A program made the position numbers and the translations under genes. This document shows positions 49,948 to 57,733 of a stretch of 64,000 bases of DNA, one piece after another. The stretch is taken from assembly GCF_040499845.1 (NCBI RefSeq), contig NZ_CP159342.1, positions 5,828,001 to 5,892,000 on the forward strand, given 5' to 3'. How positions within the stretch are numbered: the first letter of the stretch is position 1; every line of letters begins with the position of its first letter. Below the pieces are notes generated by a model that saw only the letters and a program-made list of their open reading frames with translations, was not told the DNA's origin and made no database searches. This DNA comes from Micromonospora sp. CCTCC AA 2012012. Its GTDB lineage: Bacteria > Actinomycetota > Actinomycetes > Mycobacteriales > Micromonosporaceae.

Positions 49948-51297
49948 GTGGCGGAGTTGCACACCGGTGTCGGTCGTCAGCGAGGTGCCCTGCCGTGGCC
50001 CCGGCCCCGGCGGATCGCCACGGTCTCCGTGCACACCTCGCCGCTGCACCAACCCGGCACGGGCGACGCCGGCGGGATGAACGTCTACATCCTGGAGGTG
50101 GCCCGCCGGCTGGCCGAGGCCGACGTCGAGGTGGAGATCTTCACCCGGGCCACGTCCGGTGACCTGCCCCCGGTGGTCGAGATGGCACCCGGCGTGCACG
50201 TCCGGCACGTCACCGCCGGCCCGCTGGAGGGGCTGACCAAGGAGGAGCTGCCCGGCCAGCTCTGTGCCTTCACCGCCGGCGTGCTCCGCGCCGAGGCGGC
50301 CCGCCCGCCGGGCCACTACGACCTGATCCACTCGCACTACTGGCTCTCCGGCCAGGTCGGCTGGCTGGCCAAGGAGCGCTGGGGGGTGCCGCTGGTGCAC
50401 ACCGCGCACACCCTGGCCAAGGTGAAGAACGCCCAGCTCGCCGCCGGTGACCGGCCCGAGCCGAAGGCCCGGGTGATCGGCGAGGAGCAGGTGGTCGCCG
50501 AGGCCGACCGGCTGGTCGCCAACACCCGGGTGGAGGCCCGCGACCTGCTCGACCGCTACGACGCCGACCCCGCCCGGGTCGCCGTGGTGGAGCCCGGCGT
50601 CGACCTGGACCGGTTCCGCCCGGCCGCCGGGGATCGGCAGCGCGCCGCGCTCGCCGCTCGCCGCCGGCTCGGGCTGCCCACCGACGGTTACGTGGTGGCC
50701 TTCGTCGGCCGGATCCAGCCGCTCAAGGCCCCCGACGTGCTGATCCGGGCGGTCGCCGCGCTGCGCGAGCGGGATCCCGCGCTGGCCGACGAGCTGACCG
50801 TGGTGATCTGCGGCGGCCCCAGCGGCACCGGTCTGGACCGGCCGACCGCGCTGATCGAGCTGGCCGCCTCGCTGGGTGTCGCCGACCGGGTGCGGTTCCT
50901 GCCGCCGCAGACCGGCGACGACCTGCCGGCGCTCTACCGGGCCGCCGACCTGGTGGCGGTGCCGTCGTACAACGAGTCGTTCGGGCTGGTCGCGCTGGAG
51001 GCGCAGGCCTGCGGTACGCCGGTGCTGGCCGCTGCCGTCGGTGGTCTGGTCACCGCCGTCCGGGACGACGTGAGCGGGGTGCTCATCGACGGCCACGACC
51101 CGGTCGACTGGGCCCGTACGCTCGCGAAGCTGCTGCCGGACCGGGTGAGCCGGGCGGCCCTGGGCCGCGGTGCCGAGCGGCACGCGCGCGACTTCTCCTG
51201 GCACCGGACGGTCTCCGGCCTGCTCGCCGTCTACGGCGAGGCGATCGCCGAGCACCGTGGCCGGCTCGCCAACCGGCTCGCTGCCTGCTCCTGGTGA
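49948..51297 (+). CDS. mshA: D-inositol-3-phosphate glycosyltransferase MshA
   Basis: 449 aa, GT4 family. N-terminal [24 protein letters not shown] binds UDP-GlcNAc and inositol phosphate (region 30-55). Further motifs are [43 protein letters not shown] and the E-x7-E-like [17 protein letters not shown]. It joins GlcNAc to inositol 3-phosphate in the first step of mycothiol synthesis. GTG 49948 has GAGGGAG about 6 nt upstream. Two earlier in-frame starts are possible but lack the site. Confidence 0.96.
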   Translation: MAELHTGVGRQRGALPWPRPRRIATVSVHTSPLHQPGTGDAGGMNVYILEVARRLAEADVEVEIFTRATSGDLPPVVEMAPGVHVRHVTAGPLEGLTKEELPGQLCAFTAGVLRAEAARPPGHYDLIHSHYWLSGQVGWLAKERWGVPLVHTAHTLAKVKNAQLAAGDRPEPKARVIGEEQVVAEADRLVANTRVEARDLLDRYDADPARVAVVEPGVDLDRFRPAAGDRQRAALAARRRLGLPTDGYVVAFVGRIQPLKAPDVLIRAVAALRERDPALADELTVVICGGPSGTGLDRPTALIELAASLGVADRVRFLPPQTGDDLPALYRAADLVAVPSYNESFGLVALEAQACGTPVLAAAVGGLVTAVRDDVSGVLIDGHDPVDWARTLAKLLPDRVSRAALGRGAERHARDFSWHRTVSGLLAVYGEAIAEHRGRLANRLAACSW

Positions 51298-51333
51298 GCG
51301 ACGGCGTGCGGGGCGCGGTGGGGACACCGGTCG

Positions 51334-51339
51334 TAGAGT
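51334..51339 (+). promoter_or_regulatory. -10 element TAGAGT, YbjN gene
   Basis: Ends 7 nt before the ATG at 51347. Confidence 0.5.
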
Positions 51340-51346
51340 GGGTGCG

Positions 51347-51889
51347 ATGAGCCGTAGCAGTGAGGTCGCCGCCCTGATCGAGTCCGTCTGCGCCGAGCGG
51401 GAACTGGAGTGGGAGTCCACCGGCGAGGCGTCGTACGCGGTGACCCTGCCGGGGACGCACAAGCTCAAGACGATCTGCAACCTGATCGTCGGCGAGCACG
51501 CGCTGCGGGTCGAGGCGTTCGTGATGCGCCAGCCCGACGAGCGCCGCGAGGAGTTGTGGGCCTGGCTGCTGCAGCGCAACGCCCGGATGTACGGCGTCTC
51601 CTTCTCCATCGACACCGTCGGCGACGTCTATCTGACCGGCCGGGTCAACCTGGCCGGGGTGGACGAGGCGGAGCTGGACCGGCTGCTGGGCGCGGTCCTC
51701 ACCTACTCCGACGAGTCCTTCGACACGATGCTGGAGATCGGCTTCGGCAGCTCGATCCGCCGGGAGTGGGAGTGGCGGGTCAAGCGGGGCGAGTCGACGG
51801 CCAACCTGGCCGCGTTCGCGCACCTCTTCGAGCCGTCGGGGCAGGCGCAGAGCGTTCCGACGCCCGCCGGAGGTTCGGACCCGTCCTGA
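51347..51889 (+). CDS. YbjN domain-containing protein
   Basis: 180 aa of the YbjN/T3SS-chaperone-like fold: ELEWESTGEASYAVTLPG, NLIVGEHALRVEAFVMRQPDE, LWAWLLQRNARMYGVSFSI, GDVYLTGRVNLAGVDEAELDRLL. Function of the family is unknown; in mycobacteria the homologue (Rv0487) lies directly after mshA as here. The C-terminus (residues 150-180) is Ser/Pro-rich and disordered-looking. Confidence 0.85.
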   Translation: MSRSSEVAALIESVCAERELEWESTGEASYAVTLPGTHKLKTICNLIVGEHALRVEAFVMRQPDERREELWAWLLQRNARMYGVSFSIDTVGDVYLTGRVNLAGVDEAELDRLLGAVLTYSDESFDTMLEIGFGSSIRREWEWRVKRGESTANLAAFAHLFEPSGQAQSVPTPAGGSDPS

Positions 51890-51966
51890 CGGGTATGCCG
51901 CACCGCGCGGTGCGGCACTGGGATCCACCGCGCGCCGAGGACGGACTGTCGAGGAGCGTGTGTCCC

Positions 51967-52920
51967 ATGGCTCAGCGCAACAGCTCAGGTCGCGGCGCGA
52001 CTGCGACCAGGACCAAGCGGCAAGCCGGCAACCAGACCCCGGGCACGCCGGGGGTCTCCGAGTCCGAGATCTCGCGGATGAAGGTCGACGACATCCGGGG
52101 CCAGCTCCGGCGCCGCGGGGTGTCAGGCATCTCCGCCCTGCGCAAGCCGGAGCTGGTGAAGACCCTGGCCCGATCGCTGCGGTCGGAGGGTCGGGCTGGC
52201 GGGGCCGCCCGCGGGAGCAGTGGTCCGGCGGGCCGGGCGTCCGCGACGAAGAAGACGACCGCGGCGAAGAAGACCGCGGGGGCCCGCAAGAGCGCGCCGT
52301 CCCGGGCCAAGGCGGCACCCGCCGCGAAGGCGTCCGGGGCGCGGGCCAAGGCCACCCCGGCCGCGAAGGCGTCGGGCGCGCGGGCGAAGGCCGCACCGGG
52401 CCGCAAGGCCGCCCCGGCGAAGAAGGCGGCCCCGTCCCGGTCCCGCACCGCGACGACCGCTCGGACGGCCTCCGCCAGGGCCGGGGGTACGCGCGCCGCG
52501 CCGGCGAGGGCCGCCGCACCCGCGACGGCAGGTACGGCGATGCGGACGCCGGTCCGGACCGGCCGGTCCTCCGCCCGTTCGGTGTCGTCGTCCCAGCAGA
52601 TCACCTCCCTGTCCGATCGTCCGGAGCGTCCGGGTCGGAGCCTGGTGACGGCGAACCACGAGGTGATCCAGCGCTGGGCGCGGGCCCGGAACGCCAAACC
52701 GGCCACCATCGCCGGCACCGAGCGGGAGGGTCGGCCGGGGGTGCTGACGTTCAACATCCCCGGTTACCGGGAGAGCAGCCGGATCCGGGAGATCAGCTGG
52801 GACGACTGGTTCCGCACGTTCGACTCGCGCGGACTGAACCTGATCTACCAGGAGCAGCTGCGTGACGGTCGGCAGAGCAACTTCTTCCGTACCGAGAACC
52901 CGGATCGCGAGGACGGCTGA
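51967..52920 (+). CDS. Rho_N-domain, histone H1-like basic protein
   Basis: 317 aa in three parts. Residues 30-75 form a Rho N-terminal/SAP-like helical module (SEISRMKVDDIRGQLRRRGV, ISALRKPELVKTLARSLR). Residues 80-200 are a highly basic Ala/Lys/Arg/Pro tract resembling histone H1 tails, with two tandem 13-residue units (AAKASGARAKATP type, bases 52321-52398). Residues 215-317 form a conserved-looking C-terminal domain (NIPGYRESSRIREISWDDWF, GLNLIYQEQLRDGRQSNFFR). A DNA- or RNA-binding nucleoid protein is inferred. ATG 51967 has GAGGAG about 10 nt upstream. Confidence 0.75.
   Translation: MAQRNSSGRGATATRTKRQAGNQTPGTPGVSESEISRMKVDDIRGQLRRRGVSGISALRKPELVKTLARSLRSEGRAGGAARGSSGPAGRASATKKTTAAKKTAGARKSAPSRAKAAPAAKASGARAKATPAAKASGARAKAAPGRKAAPAKKAAPSRSRTATTARTASARAGGTRAAPARAAAPATAGTAMRTPVRTGRSSARSVSSSQQITSLSDRPERPGRSLVTANHEVIQRWARARNAKPATIAGTEREGRPGVLTFNIPGYRESSRIREISWDDWFRTFDSRGLNLIYQEQLRDGRQSNFFRTENPDREDG
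52321..52398 (+). repeat. two 39-bp tandem repeats in the basic tract
   Basis: Imperfect direct repeats 52321-52359 and 52360-52398 encode AAKASGARAKA plus TP or AP. Confidence 0.7.
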
Positions 52921-53030
52921 GGTTTACCGGAATGGTCGACGGGAACCCGCTGTTGGCAGACGCGAGGCCCGGAGCAGGAACAGTCGGATCCCGGACACCG
53001 GTGCTGTGACGGGCGAGACAGCGATCTGGG

Positions 53031-53059
53031 TTGAATCCGGAAACCGGGCGAACTAACTT
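53031..53059 (+). promoter_or_regulatory. sigma-70-type promoter of the RNA candidate
   Basis: -35 TTGAAT (53031-53036), exactly 17 bp, -10 TAACTT (53054-53059). One of the best promoter matches in the window, with no coding frame downstream on this strand. Confidence 0.65.
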
Positions 53060-53065
53060 TATTGC

Positions 53066-53235
53066 ACCGCGCCACGCTTGTAATCGTTCGGGGGAGCGGC
53101 GGATCGATCAGATCCGCGCAAGCGAGGTGCGAAGGAACGAGTGGGGCACGCCGTTGGGGGACGGTGCCACTCGTTGAACCGGCGGCGCGAGCGGGCGACG
53201 CTTACGGGGGTGAGGGTCGCCCGCCGCCGCCGGGT
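53066..53235 (+). ncRNA. candidate structured small RNA, about 170 nt
   Basis: The 358-bp gap after the Rho_N gene holds no plausible gene but several perfect stems in order behind a promoter. GCACC (53064-53068) pairs with GGTGC (53126-53130), and CGCTTG (53075-53080) with CAAGCG (53119-53124); this encloses the hairpin GCGGATC (53099-53105)/GATCCGC (53111-53117). Next AACGAGTGGGGCAC (53136-53149) pairs with GTGCCACTCGTT (53164-53175) with a two-base bulge. Last, CCGGCGGC (53179-53186) and GCGGGCGAC (53191-53199) pair with GTCGCCCGC (53216-53224) and GCCGCCGG (53226-53233), a likely terminator stem. I match it to no known RNA family. The exact 5' end and 3' end are estimates. Confidence 0.55.
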
Positions 53236-53244
53236 GCACGGCGC

Positions 53245-53280
53245 GAGCGCCCACCACGACGGGGGTCGAGGTGGGCGCTC
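53245..53280. terminator. terminator between the RNA candidate and the MFS gene
   Basis: GAGCGCCCACC (53245-53255) and GGTGGGCGCTC (53270-53280), perfect 11 bp, 14-nt loop, overlapping the MFS stop codon. Confidence 0.7.
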
Positions 53281-54538
53281 AGCGCCGTCCAGACCCGGAC
53301 ACCGCTTCGGGCCGCTGCGGCCGTAGCGCGTGGCGGGTGGCGACCCGGCGTTCGCGGGCCGGGCCGGCGAACAGGTGGCCGACCGCCGCCACCACGCCGA
53401 GGCCGCCGACGACGAGCCAGTGCCGTTCGCCGAGGTGCTGGAGGCTGAGCCCGCCGAGCGCCGGTGCCACGAACGAGGCCGCCGGGAAGGTCAGATAGAA
53501 GACCGACTGATAGCGGGCGCGCAGTTCCGGCGGGGCCAGCTCGGCGTTGATCTGGGCGTTCGGCGGTGCGGCGAGCATCGAGCCGATCGTCCAGACCACC
53601 GCCGCACCCAGATAGACCGGCAGGTCGTCGGCGAGCGCCAGCGCGCCGAAGCCGAGCGCCATCAGCCCGGTCGAGACCGACAGCACGGTCGCCTTCCGGT
53701 ACCCCTCGATCAGCCGGGGCACGAAGAGCTGCCCGAGCACGATCAGCGTCCCGCCCAGCGCCACCACCACCCCGTACGCCGAGGGGCCCAGGCCGTCGGC
53801 GCGCATCGCCAGCGGCATGATCGTCGACGTCTGCATGGTCAGCACGGCCAGCACGAAGGTCAGCGCGACGAAGACCAGGAAGGTGCGGTCGGTCAGCGCG
53901 GTGGCCAGCCCCGGCCGGCGAACCGCCGCCGGGGCCGCCGGGCGATGGCGGGGCAGGGTCTCGGGGACCTTCACCGCGATGATCACGGCGGCGGCGAGGG
54001 TGGCGGCGGCGTCGACCAGGAAGAGCGCCAGGAAGCTCGCCTCGGCGAGCACCCCGGCCAGCAGCGAGGCGACCGCCATGCCGAGGTTGAACGCCCAGAA
54101 CTGCAGGTTGAACGCGCGCGAGCGGCGGCTCTCCGGCACCACGTCGACGATCGCCGCCACGAAGGCGGGGCTGGGCATCGAGTGCAGCACCCCGACCAGC
54201 GCGGCGAGCACCGCGATCACCCCCAACTGCCGGCTGAAGGCGAGCGCGGTCATCAGTCCGGCCGCGCCGAGGTGGGCGGCGAGCAGGGTTGCCCGGCGGC
54301 CCCACCGGTCGGCGAGCACCCCGCCGAGCAGCACCCCGACCGCCCCGCCCGCCCCGTACGCCCCGACCACCGCCCCCGCGAGGGACTCGGACGCGCCGCG
54401 CGCATCGGTGAGGTAGAGCGAGAGGAAGAGCACCGCGAACGCGCCGGCCCGGTTGACCAGCAGGCCGGACCAGAGGTACCAGAAGGGGGCGGGGAGGCCG
54501 CCGGCCGTGTCGTCCCACCAGCGCCGCAGGCCGCGCAC
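53279..54538 (-). CDS. MFS transporter
   Basis: 419 aa, 12 predicted helices with an MFS fold. It starts RGLRRWWDDTAGGLPAPFWYLWSGLL (read as its first 26 residues) and has the loop 2-3 motif GVLADRWGRRATLLAAHLG, i.e. the G-x-LaDrxGrr signature. Drug or metabolite efflux by proton antiport is the usual role; the substrate is unknown. The GTG start has GGAGGACGG upstream. It is a close paralogue of the next gene, sharing the WYLW opening and the ending RERRVATRHALRP versus RERRATALRAP, so the pair arose by tandem duplication. Confidence 0.9.
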   Translation of the reverse strand: MRGLRRWWDDTAGGLPAPFWYLWSGLLVNRAGAFAVLFLSLYLTDARGASESLAGAVVGAYGAGGAVGVLLGGVLADRWGRRATLLAAHLGAAGLMTALAFSRQLGVIAVLAALVGVLHSMPSPAFVAAIVDVVPESRRSRAFNLQFWAFNLGMAVASLLAGVLAEASFLALFLVDAAATLAAAVIIAVKVPETLPRHRPAAPAAVRRPGLATALTDRTFLVFVALTFVLAVLTMQTSTIMPLAMRADGLGPSAYGVVVALGGTLIVLGQLFVPRLIEGYRKATVLSVSTGLMALGFGALALADDLPVYLGAAVVWTIGSMLAAPPNAQINAELAPPELRARYQSVFYLTFPAASFVAPALGGLSLQHLGERHWLVVGGLGVVAAVGHLFAGPARERRVATRHALRPQRPEAVSGSGRR

Positions 54539-54618
54539 CCGTCCTCCAGGAAGGTTTGTTGACTGTTACGCCTCCGACGGTAGAGCGGGCGGCCGGTCCG
54601 CGCGACGGCGGGGCGTAC

Positions 54619-55899
54619 TCAGGAGGCGGCCGGGACCGGTGCGGGCGCGGCTGCCGGCGGGACGACGGCGACCGGGGCGGCCGGGGCGCGCAGTGCGGTG
54701 GCCCGCCGTTCGCGGGCCGGGCCGGAGACCAGGTGGGCGACCGCCGCGAGGCCACCGATCACGGCGCAGCCCAGCCAGAGCGCGCTGTTGCCGGCGTGCT
54801 CCCGGACCAGGCCGCCGAGGACCGGGCCGACCGCTGCGGCCGCCTGCCAGGAGAGGGAGAAGACGCCCTGGTAGCGACCGCGCAGCGCGGCCGGGGAGAG
54901 TTCGGCGATCAGCGTCGCGTTGGAGGGCGAGTTGAGCATCTCGCCGACCGTCCAGATCAGCACGGTGAGGCCGTAGAACCAGGCGCCGTCGGCGAAGGCG
55001 GTCAGGCCGAAGCCGACGCCCATCACCACGGAGGCCAGCGCCAGCACGTGCGACCGGCTCCGACCTCGGATGAGCCGGGGTACGAAGAGCTGGCCGGCGA
55101 CGATCAGCACGCCGTTGAGCGCGATCACCGAGCCGTAGGTGGCGGGGGAGAGGCCGGAGTCGCCCATCGCGATCGGCAGCATCGAGATGTGCTGGAGGAA
55201 GACCAGTGCGGCGAAGAGGTTGAGCAGCACGAAGCCGAGGAAGACCCGGTCGGCGAGGATGGTCCGCAGCGCGCCCGGCTCCCCCGTACGGACGGTCACC
55301 GTGGCGGTGACCGTCCGGGTCTCCCGTACCCGGGTGAAGATGATCAGCGCGGTGACCAGGGTGGTGGCCGCGTCGACCACGAAGAGCAGCAGGTAGCCGG
55401 CCTGAGCGGCGAGCCCGGCGAGCACCGCGGCGCAGGCGAAGCCGAGGTTGATCGCCCAGTAGTTCAGGGAGAAGGCGCGCAGCCGGTCCTTCGCCGGCAC
55501 GACGTCGATCATCATGGCGCCGAACGCGGGGCGGGCCGCCTCGGCGAAGAGCCCGAGCAGCAGGGCGCCCGCCGCGACCGTCCAGAGGGGTCGGGCGAAG
55601 CCGAGGGCGAGCATCATGGCCGCCGCGCCCACGTGCGCGGTGAGCAGGGTGGGTCGCCGTCCCCACCGGTCGGTGAGGGTGCCCCCGACGGTGGTGCCGA
55701 CCGCGCCGCCGACGCCCCACAGCCCCAGCACCAGGCCGGCCTGGGAGGGGGAGAAGCCGCGTTCCCGGGTGAGATAGATGGCGAGGAAGACCAGCACGAA
55801 CGAGCCGAGCCGGTTGACCAGGGTGCCGGTCCACAGATACCAGAAGGCCCTGGGCAGGCCGCCTGTCGTGTCCCGGAACCAGCTCCGTACCGTCCGCAT
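54619..55899 (-). CDS. MFS transporter, paralogue of the previous gene
   Basis: 426 aa, 12 helices. The N-terminus RSWFRDTTGGLPRAFWYLWTG aligns with its neighbour, as does the loop GGTLTDRWGRRPTLLTAHVG. The last 25 residues are Ala/Pro-rich. Same family as the preceding protein and probably an exporter. It is transcribed first, with 80 bp to the second gene, which has its own Shine-Dalgarno. Upstream, 55900-56049 holds no clear gene. Confidence 0.9.
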   Translation of the reverse strand: MRTVRSWFRDTTGGLPRAFWYLWTGTLVNRLGSFVLVFLAIYLTRERGFSPSQAGLVLGLWGVGGAVGTTVGGTLTDRWGRRPTLLTAHVGAAAMMLALGFARPLWTVAAGALLLGLFAEAARPAFGAMMIDVVPAKDRLRAFSLNYWAINLGFACAAVLAGLAAQAGYLLLFVVDAATTLVTALIIFTRVRETRTVTATVTVRTGEPGALRTILADRVFLGFVLLNLFAALVFLQHISMLPIAMGDSGLSPATYGSVIALNGVLIVAGQLFVPRLIRGRSRSHVLALASVVMGVGFGLTAFADGAWFYGLTVLIWTVGEMLNSPSNATLIAELSPAALRGRYQGVFSLSWQAAAAVGPVLGGLVREHAGNSALWLGCAVIGGLAAVAHLVSGPARERRATALRAPAAPVAVVPPAAAPAPVPAAS

Positions 55900-56036
55900 C
55901 CGACGCCCCCGCTTCGGTAATGACCGATGTAACCCCAGCGCCTTACAACCTAGTGCCGGGGCGGATCGGCGGTCACCGGCTTTTCCACGTGGTGGTCGTC
56001 ACGACCGGTCCCCGCGTGTCCGCCGACGACGTGCGG

Positions 56037-56042
56037 CAGGAT
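56037..56042 (+). promoter_or_regulatory. -10-like element CAGGAT, gpmA
   Basis: Ends 7 nt before the ATG at 56050 and overlaps the earlier ATG at 56041, favouring 56050. Confidence 0.4.
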
Positions 56043-56049
56043 GATCGGC

Positions 56050-56817
56050 ATGACTGCGAGCGAAGGGCCCACCGTCGGGACGCTGGTCCTGCTGCGGCAC
56101 GGCGAGAGCGACTGGAACGCGAAGAACCTCTTCACCGGCTGGGTGGACGTCGACCTGACCGCGAAGGGCGAGGCGGAGGCGCGGCGCGGCGGCGAACTGC
56201 TGCGCGAGCACAGCCTGCTGCCGGACGTGGTGCACACCAGCGTGATGCGCCGGGCGATCCGCACGGCCGAGCTGGCGCTGAACGCCGCCGACCGGCACTG
56301 GATCGCGGTGCGCCGGTCGTGGCGGCTCAACGAGCGCCACTACGGCGCCCTCCAGGGCAAGAACAAGAAGCAGACCCTCGACGAGTACGGCGAGGAGCAG
56401 TTCATGCTCTGGCGCCGGTCGTACGACACCCCGCCGCCGCCGATCGCCGACGACGACGAGTTCTCCCAGGTCGGCGACCCTCGGTACAAGCTGCTGCCCA
56501 GCGAGCTGATGCCGCGTACCGAGTGCCTCAAGGACGTCGTCGAGCGGATGCTGCCCTACTGGTACGACTCGATCGTGCCGGACATCCTGGCCGGCCGGAC
56601 GGTGCTGGTGGCGGCGCACGGCAACTCGCTGCGCGCCCTGGTCAAGCACCTCGACCAGATCTCCGACGAGGCGATCGCCAAGCTCAACATCCCCACCGGC
56701 ATCCCGCTGCGCTACGACCTCGACCCGCAGCTGCGCCCGCAGGTCCTCGGCGGCACCTACCTGGACCCGGAGGCCGCCAAGGCCGCCGCCGCCGCGGTCG
56801 CCAACCAGGGCCGCTGA
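56050..56817 (+). CDS. gpmA: 2,3-bisphosphoglycerate-dependent phosphoglycerate mutase
   Basis: 255 aa, the usual dPGM length. [20 protein letters not shown] has the phospho-acceptor His (about residue 17). [23 protein letters not shown] and the second active-site His in [11 protein letters not shown] are all present. It interconverts 3- and 2-phosphoglycerate in glycolysis. Order gpmA, phoU, senX3, regX3 resembles mycobacterial Rv0489-Rv0491, where no phoU intervenes. Confidence 0.96.
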   Translation: MTASEGPTVGTLVLLRHGESDWNAKNLFTGWVDVDLTAKGEAEARRGGELLREHSLLPDVVHTSVMRRAIRTAELALNAADRHWIAVRRSWRLNERHYGALQGKNKKQTLDEYGEEQFMLWRRSYDTPPPPIADDDEFSQVGDPRYKLLPSELMPRTECLKDVVERMLPYWYDSIVPDILAGRTVLVAAHGNSLRALVKHLDQISDEAIAKLNIPTGIPLRYDLDPQLRPQVLGGTYLDPEAAKAAAAAVANQGR

Positions 56818-56827
56818 CCCGTACGAC

Positions 56828-56857
56828 GAAGGCCCCCCGGACGTCCGGGGGGCCTTC
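56828..56857. terminator. terminator between gpmA and phoU
   Basis: A perfect 30-bp palindrome (56828-56857), arms GAAGGCCCCCCGGAC and complement. It serves both convergent genes. Confidence 0.9.
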
Positions 56858-56866
56858 CTCGTGGCG

Positions 56867-57520
56867 TCAGCCCGCCGAGGGCGAGGTCTCGCCGGTGATC
56901 AGATAGACCACGTGCTCGCCGGCGTTCACCGCGTGGTCGGCGAAGCGCTCATAGAAGCGCCCGAGCAGGGTGCCGTCGATCGCCGTCTCCACCCCGTACG
57001 GCCAGTCGTCGCCGAGCAGCACGGCGAAGAGGCTCTTGTGCAGGTCGTCCATCGCGTCGTCGTCGCGGTCCAGTTCGGCGGCGAGGTCGGCGTCGGGCTT
57101 CGCCAGCACCGTGCCGATCTTCTCGGCCATCCGGTCGGCGACCGCGGCCATCTCGGTGAAGATGGCCCGCAGCTCGGCCGGCACCGCCGGGGACGGGTGC
57201 CGGCGCAGCGCCGTCTTGGCGACGTGGTCGGCCAGGTCGCCCATCCGCTCCAGGTCGGCCGCGACGTGCAGCGCGGTGATCATGGCGCGCAGGTCGGAGG
57301 CGACCGGCGCCTGCCGGGCGAGCAGGTCACAGACCCGCTCCTCGACGTGCCGGTACAGCTCGTCGATCTCGGCGTCCCGCTGGATCACCGTCTCGGCCGC
57401 CTGCCGGTCGGCGGTGAGCAGCGCGCGGGTGGCCTGGCGCATGGCGGCGCGGATCGCCTCCGCCATGTCCACCAGCAGCTGGCTGACGATCTGGAGATCG
57501 GCCCGGAACTCGTCGCGCAT
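56867..57520 (-). CDS. phoU: phosphate signalling protein PhoU
   Basis: 217 aa, two three-helix PhoU repeats. The signatures are AETVIQRDAEIDELYRHVEERVC and DLRAMITALHVAADLERMGDLADHVA, then in the second repeat AELDRDDDAMDDLHKSLFA and ERFADHAVNAGEHVVYLITG. PhoU links Pst transporter state to the phosphate sensor kinase and dampens the Pho response. ATG 57520 is preferred; ATG 57523 and GTG 57526 sit closer to the AGGA. It is divergent from senX3. Confidence 0.95.
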   Translation of the reverse strand: MRDEFRADLQIVSQLLVDMAEAIRAAMRQATRALLTADRQAAETVIQRDAEIDELYRHVEERVCDLLARQAPVASDLRAMITALHVAADLERMGDLADHVAKTALRRHPSPAVPAELRAIFTEMAAVADRMAEKIGTVLAKPDADLAAELDRDDDAMDDLHKSLFAVLLGDDWPYGVETAIDGTLLGRFYERFADHAVNAGEHVVYLITGETSPSAG

Positions 57521-57622
57521 CATCACGTCCTGTGGTCGGTGGCCGCCGGTCCGGGGGCTCCGACGCCGGCGCACGGGTTGAGCAGGTGCGCGACAACCGT
57601 AGGTCGGGGGAGCGGGACGGGA

Positions 57623-57661
57623 GGTGAACCCCGGTGAACGACGCGGGGCCGCCGAGTGAAC
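57623..57661. promoter_or_regulatory. PHO-box-like repeats in the phoU/senX3 gap
   Basis: GGTGAAC at 57623-57629 and 57633-57639, and AGTGAAC at 57655-57661. The last two are 22 bp (two turns of 11) apart; the first two are 10 bp apart, so the array is less regular than the other two PHO boxes. It fits autoregulation by RegX3/PhoP. Confidence 0.5.
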
Positions 57662-57721
57662 TTTCCCGGAAGTGAGGGTGGTTCGTCCCCTTCTGGGCGA
57701 TAGCCAGGTTAACAATGACCC

Positions 57722-57727
57722 TACGAT
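57722..57727 (+). promoter_or_regulatory. -10 element TACGAT, senX3
   Basis: Ends 6 nt before the GTG at 57734. Confidence 0.55.
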
Positions 57728-57733
57728 CGCCAG

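Noticed and set aside
53066..53130. tRNA-like cloverleaf at the start of the RNA candidate
   Set aside because: The stem lengths, anticodon arm and TPsiC sequence do not match a tRNA and there is no acceptor CCA context.
53066..53235. ydaO-type or other riboswitch
   Set aside because: No gene follows on the plus strand; the next gene is convergent. I also see none of the conserved ydaO core.
57718..57727. Third overlapping divergent -10 pair (minus TAGGGT, plus TACGAT)
   Set aside because: The minus element would give phoU a leader of over 180 nt, and sharing of TA with an upstream A at the right place is expected by chance in a fraction of cases. The plus element alone is retained.
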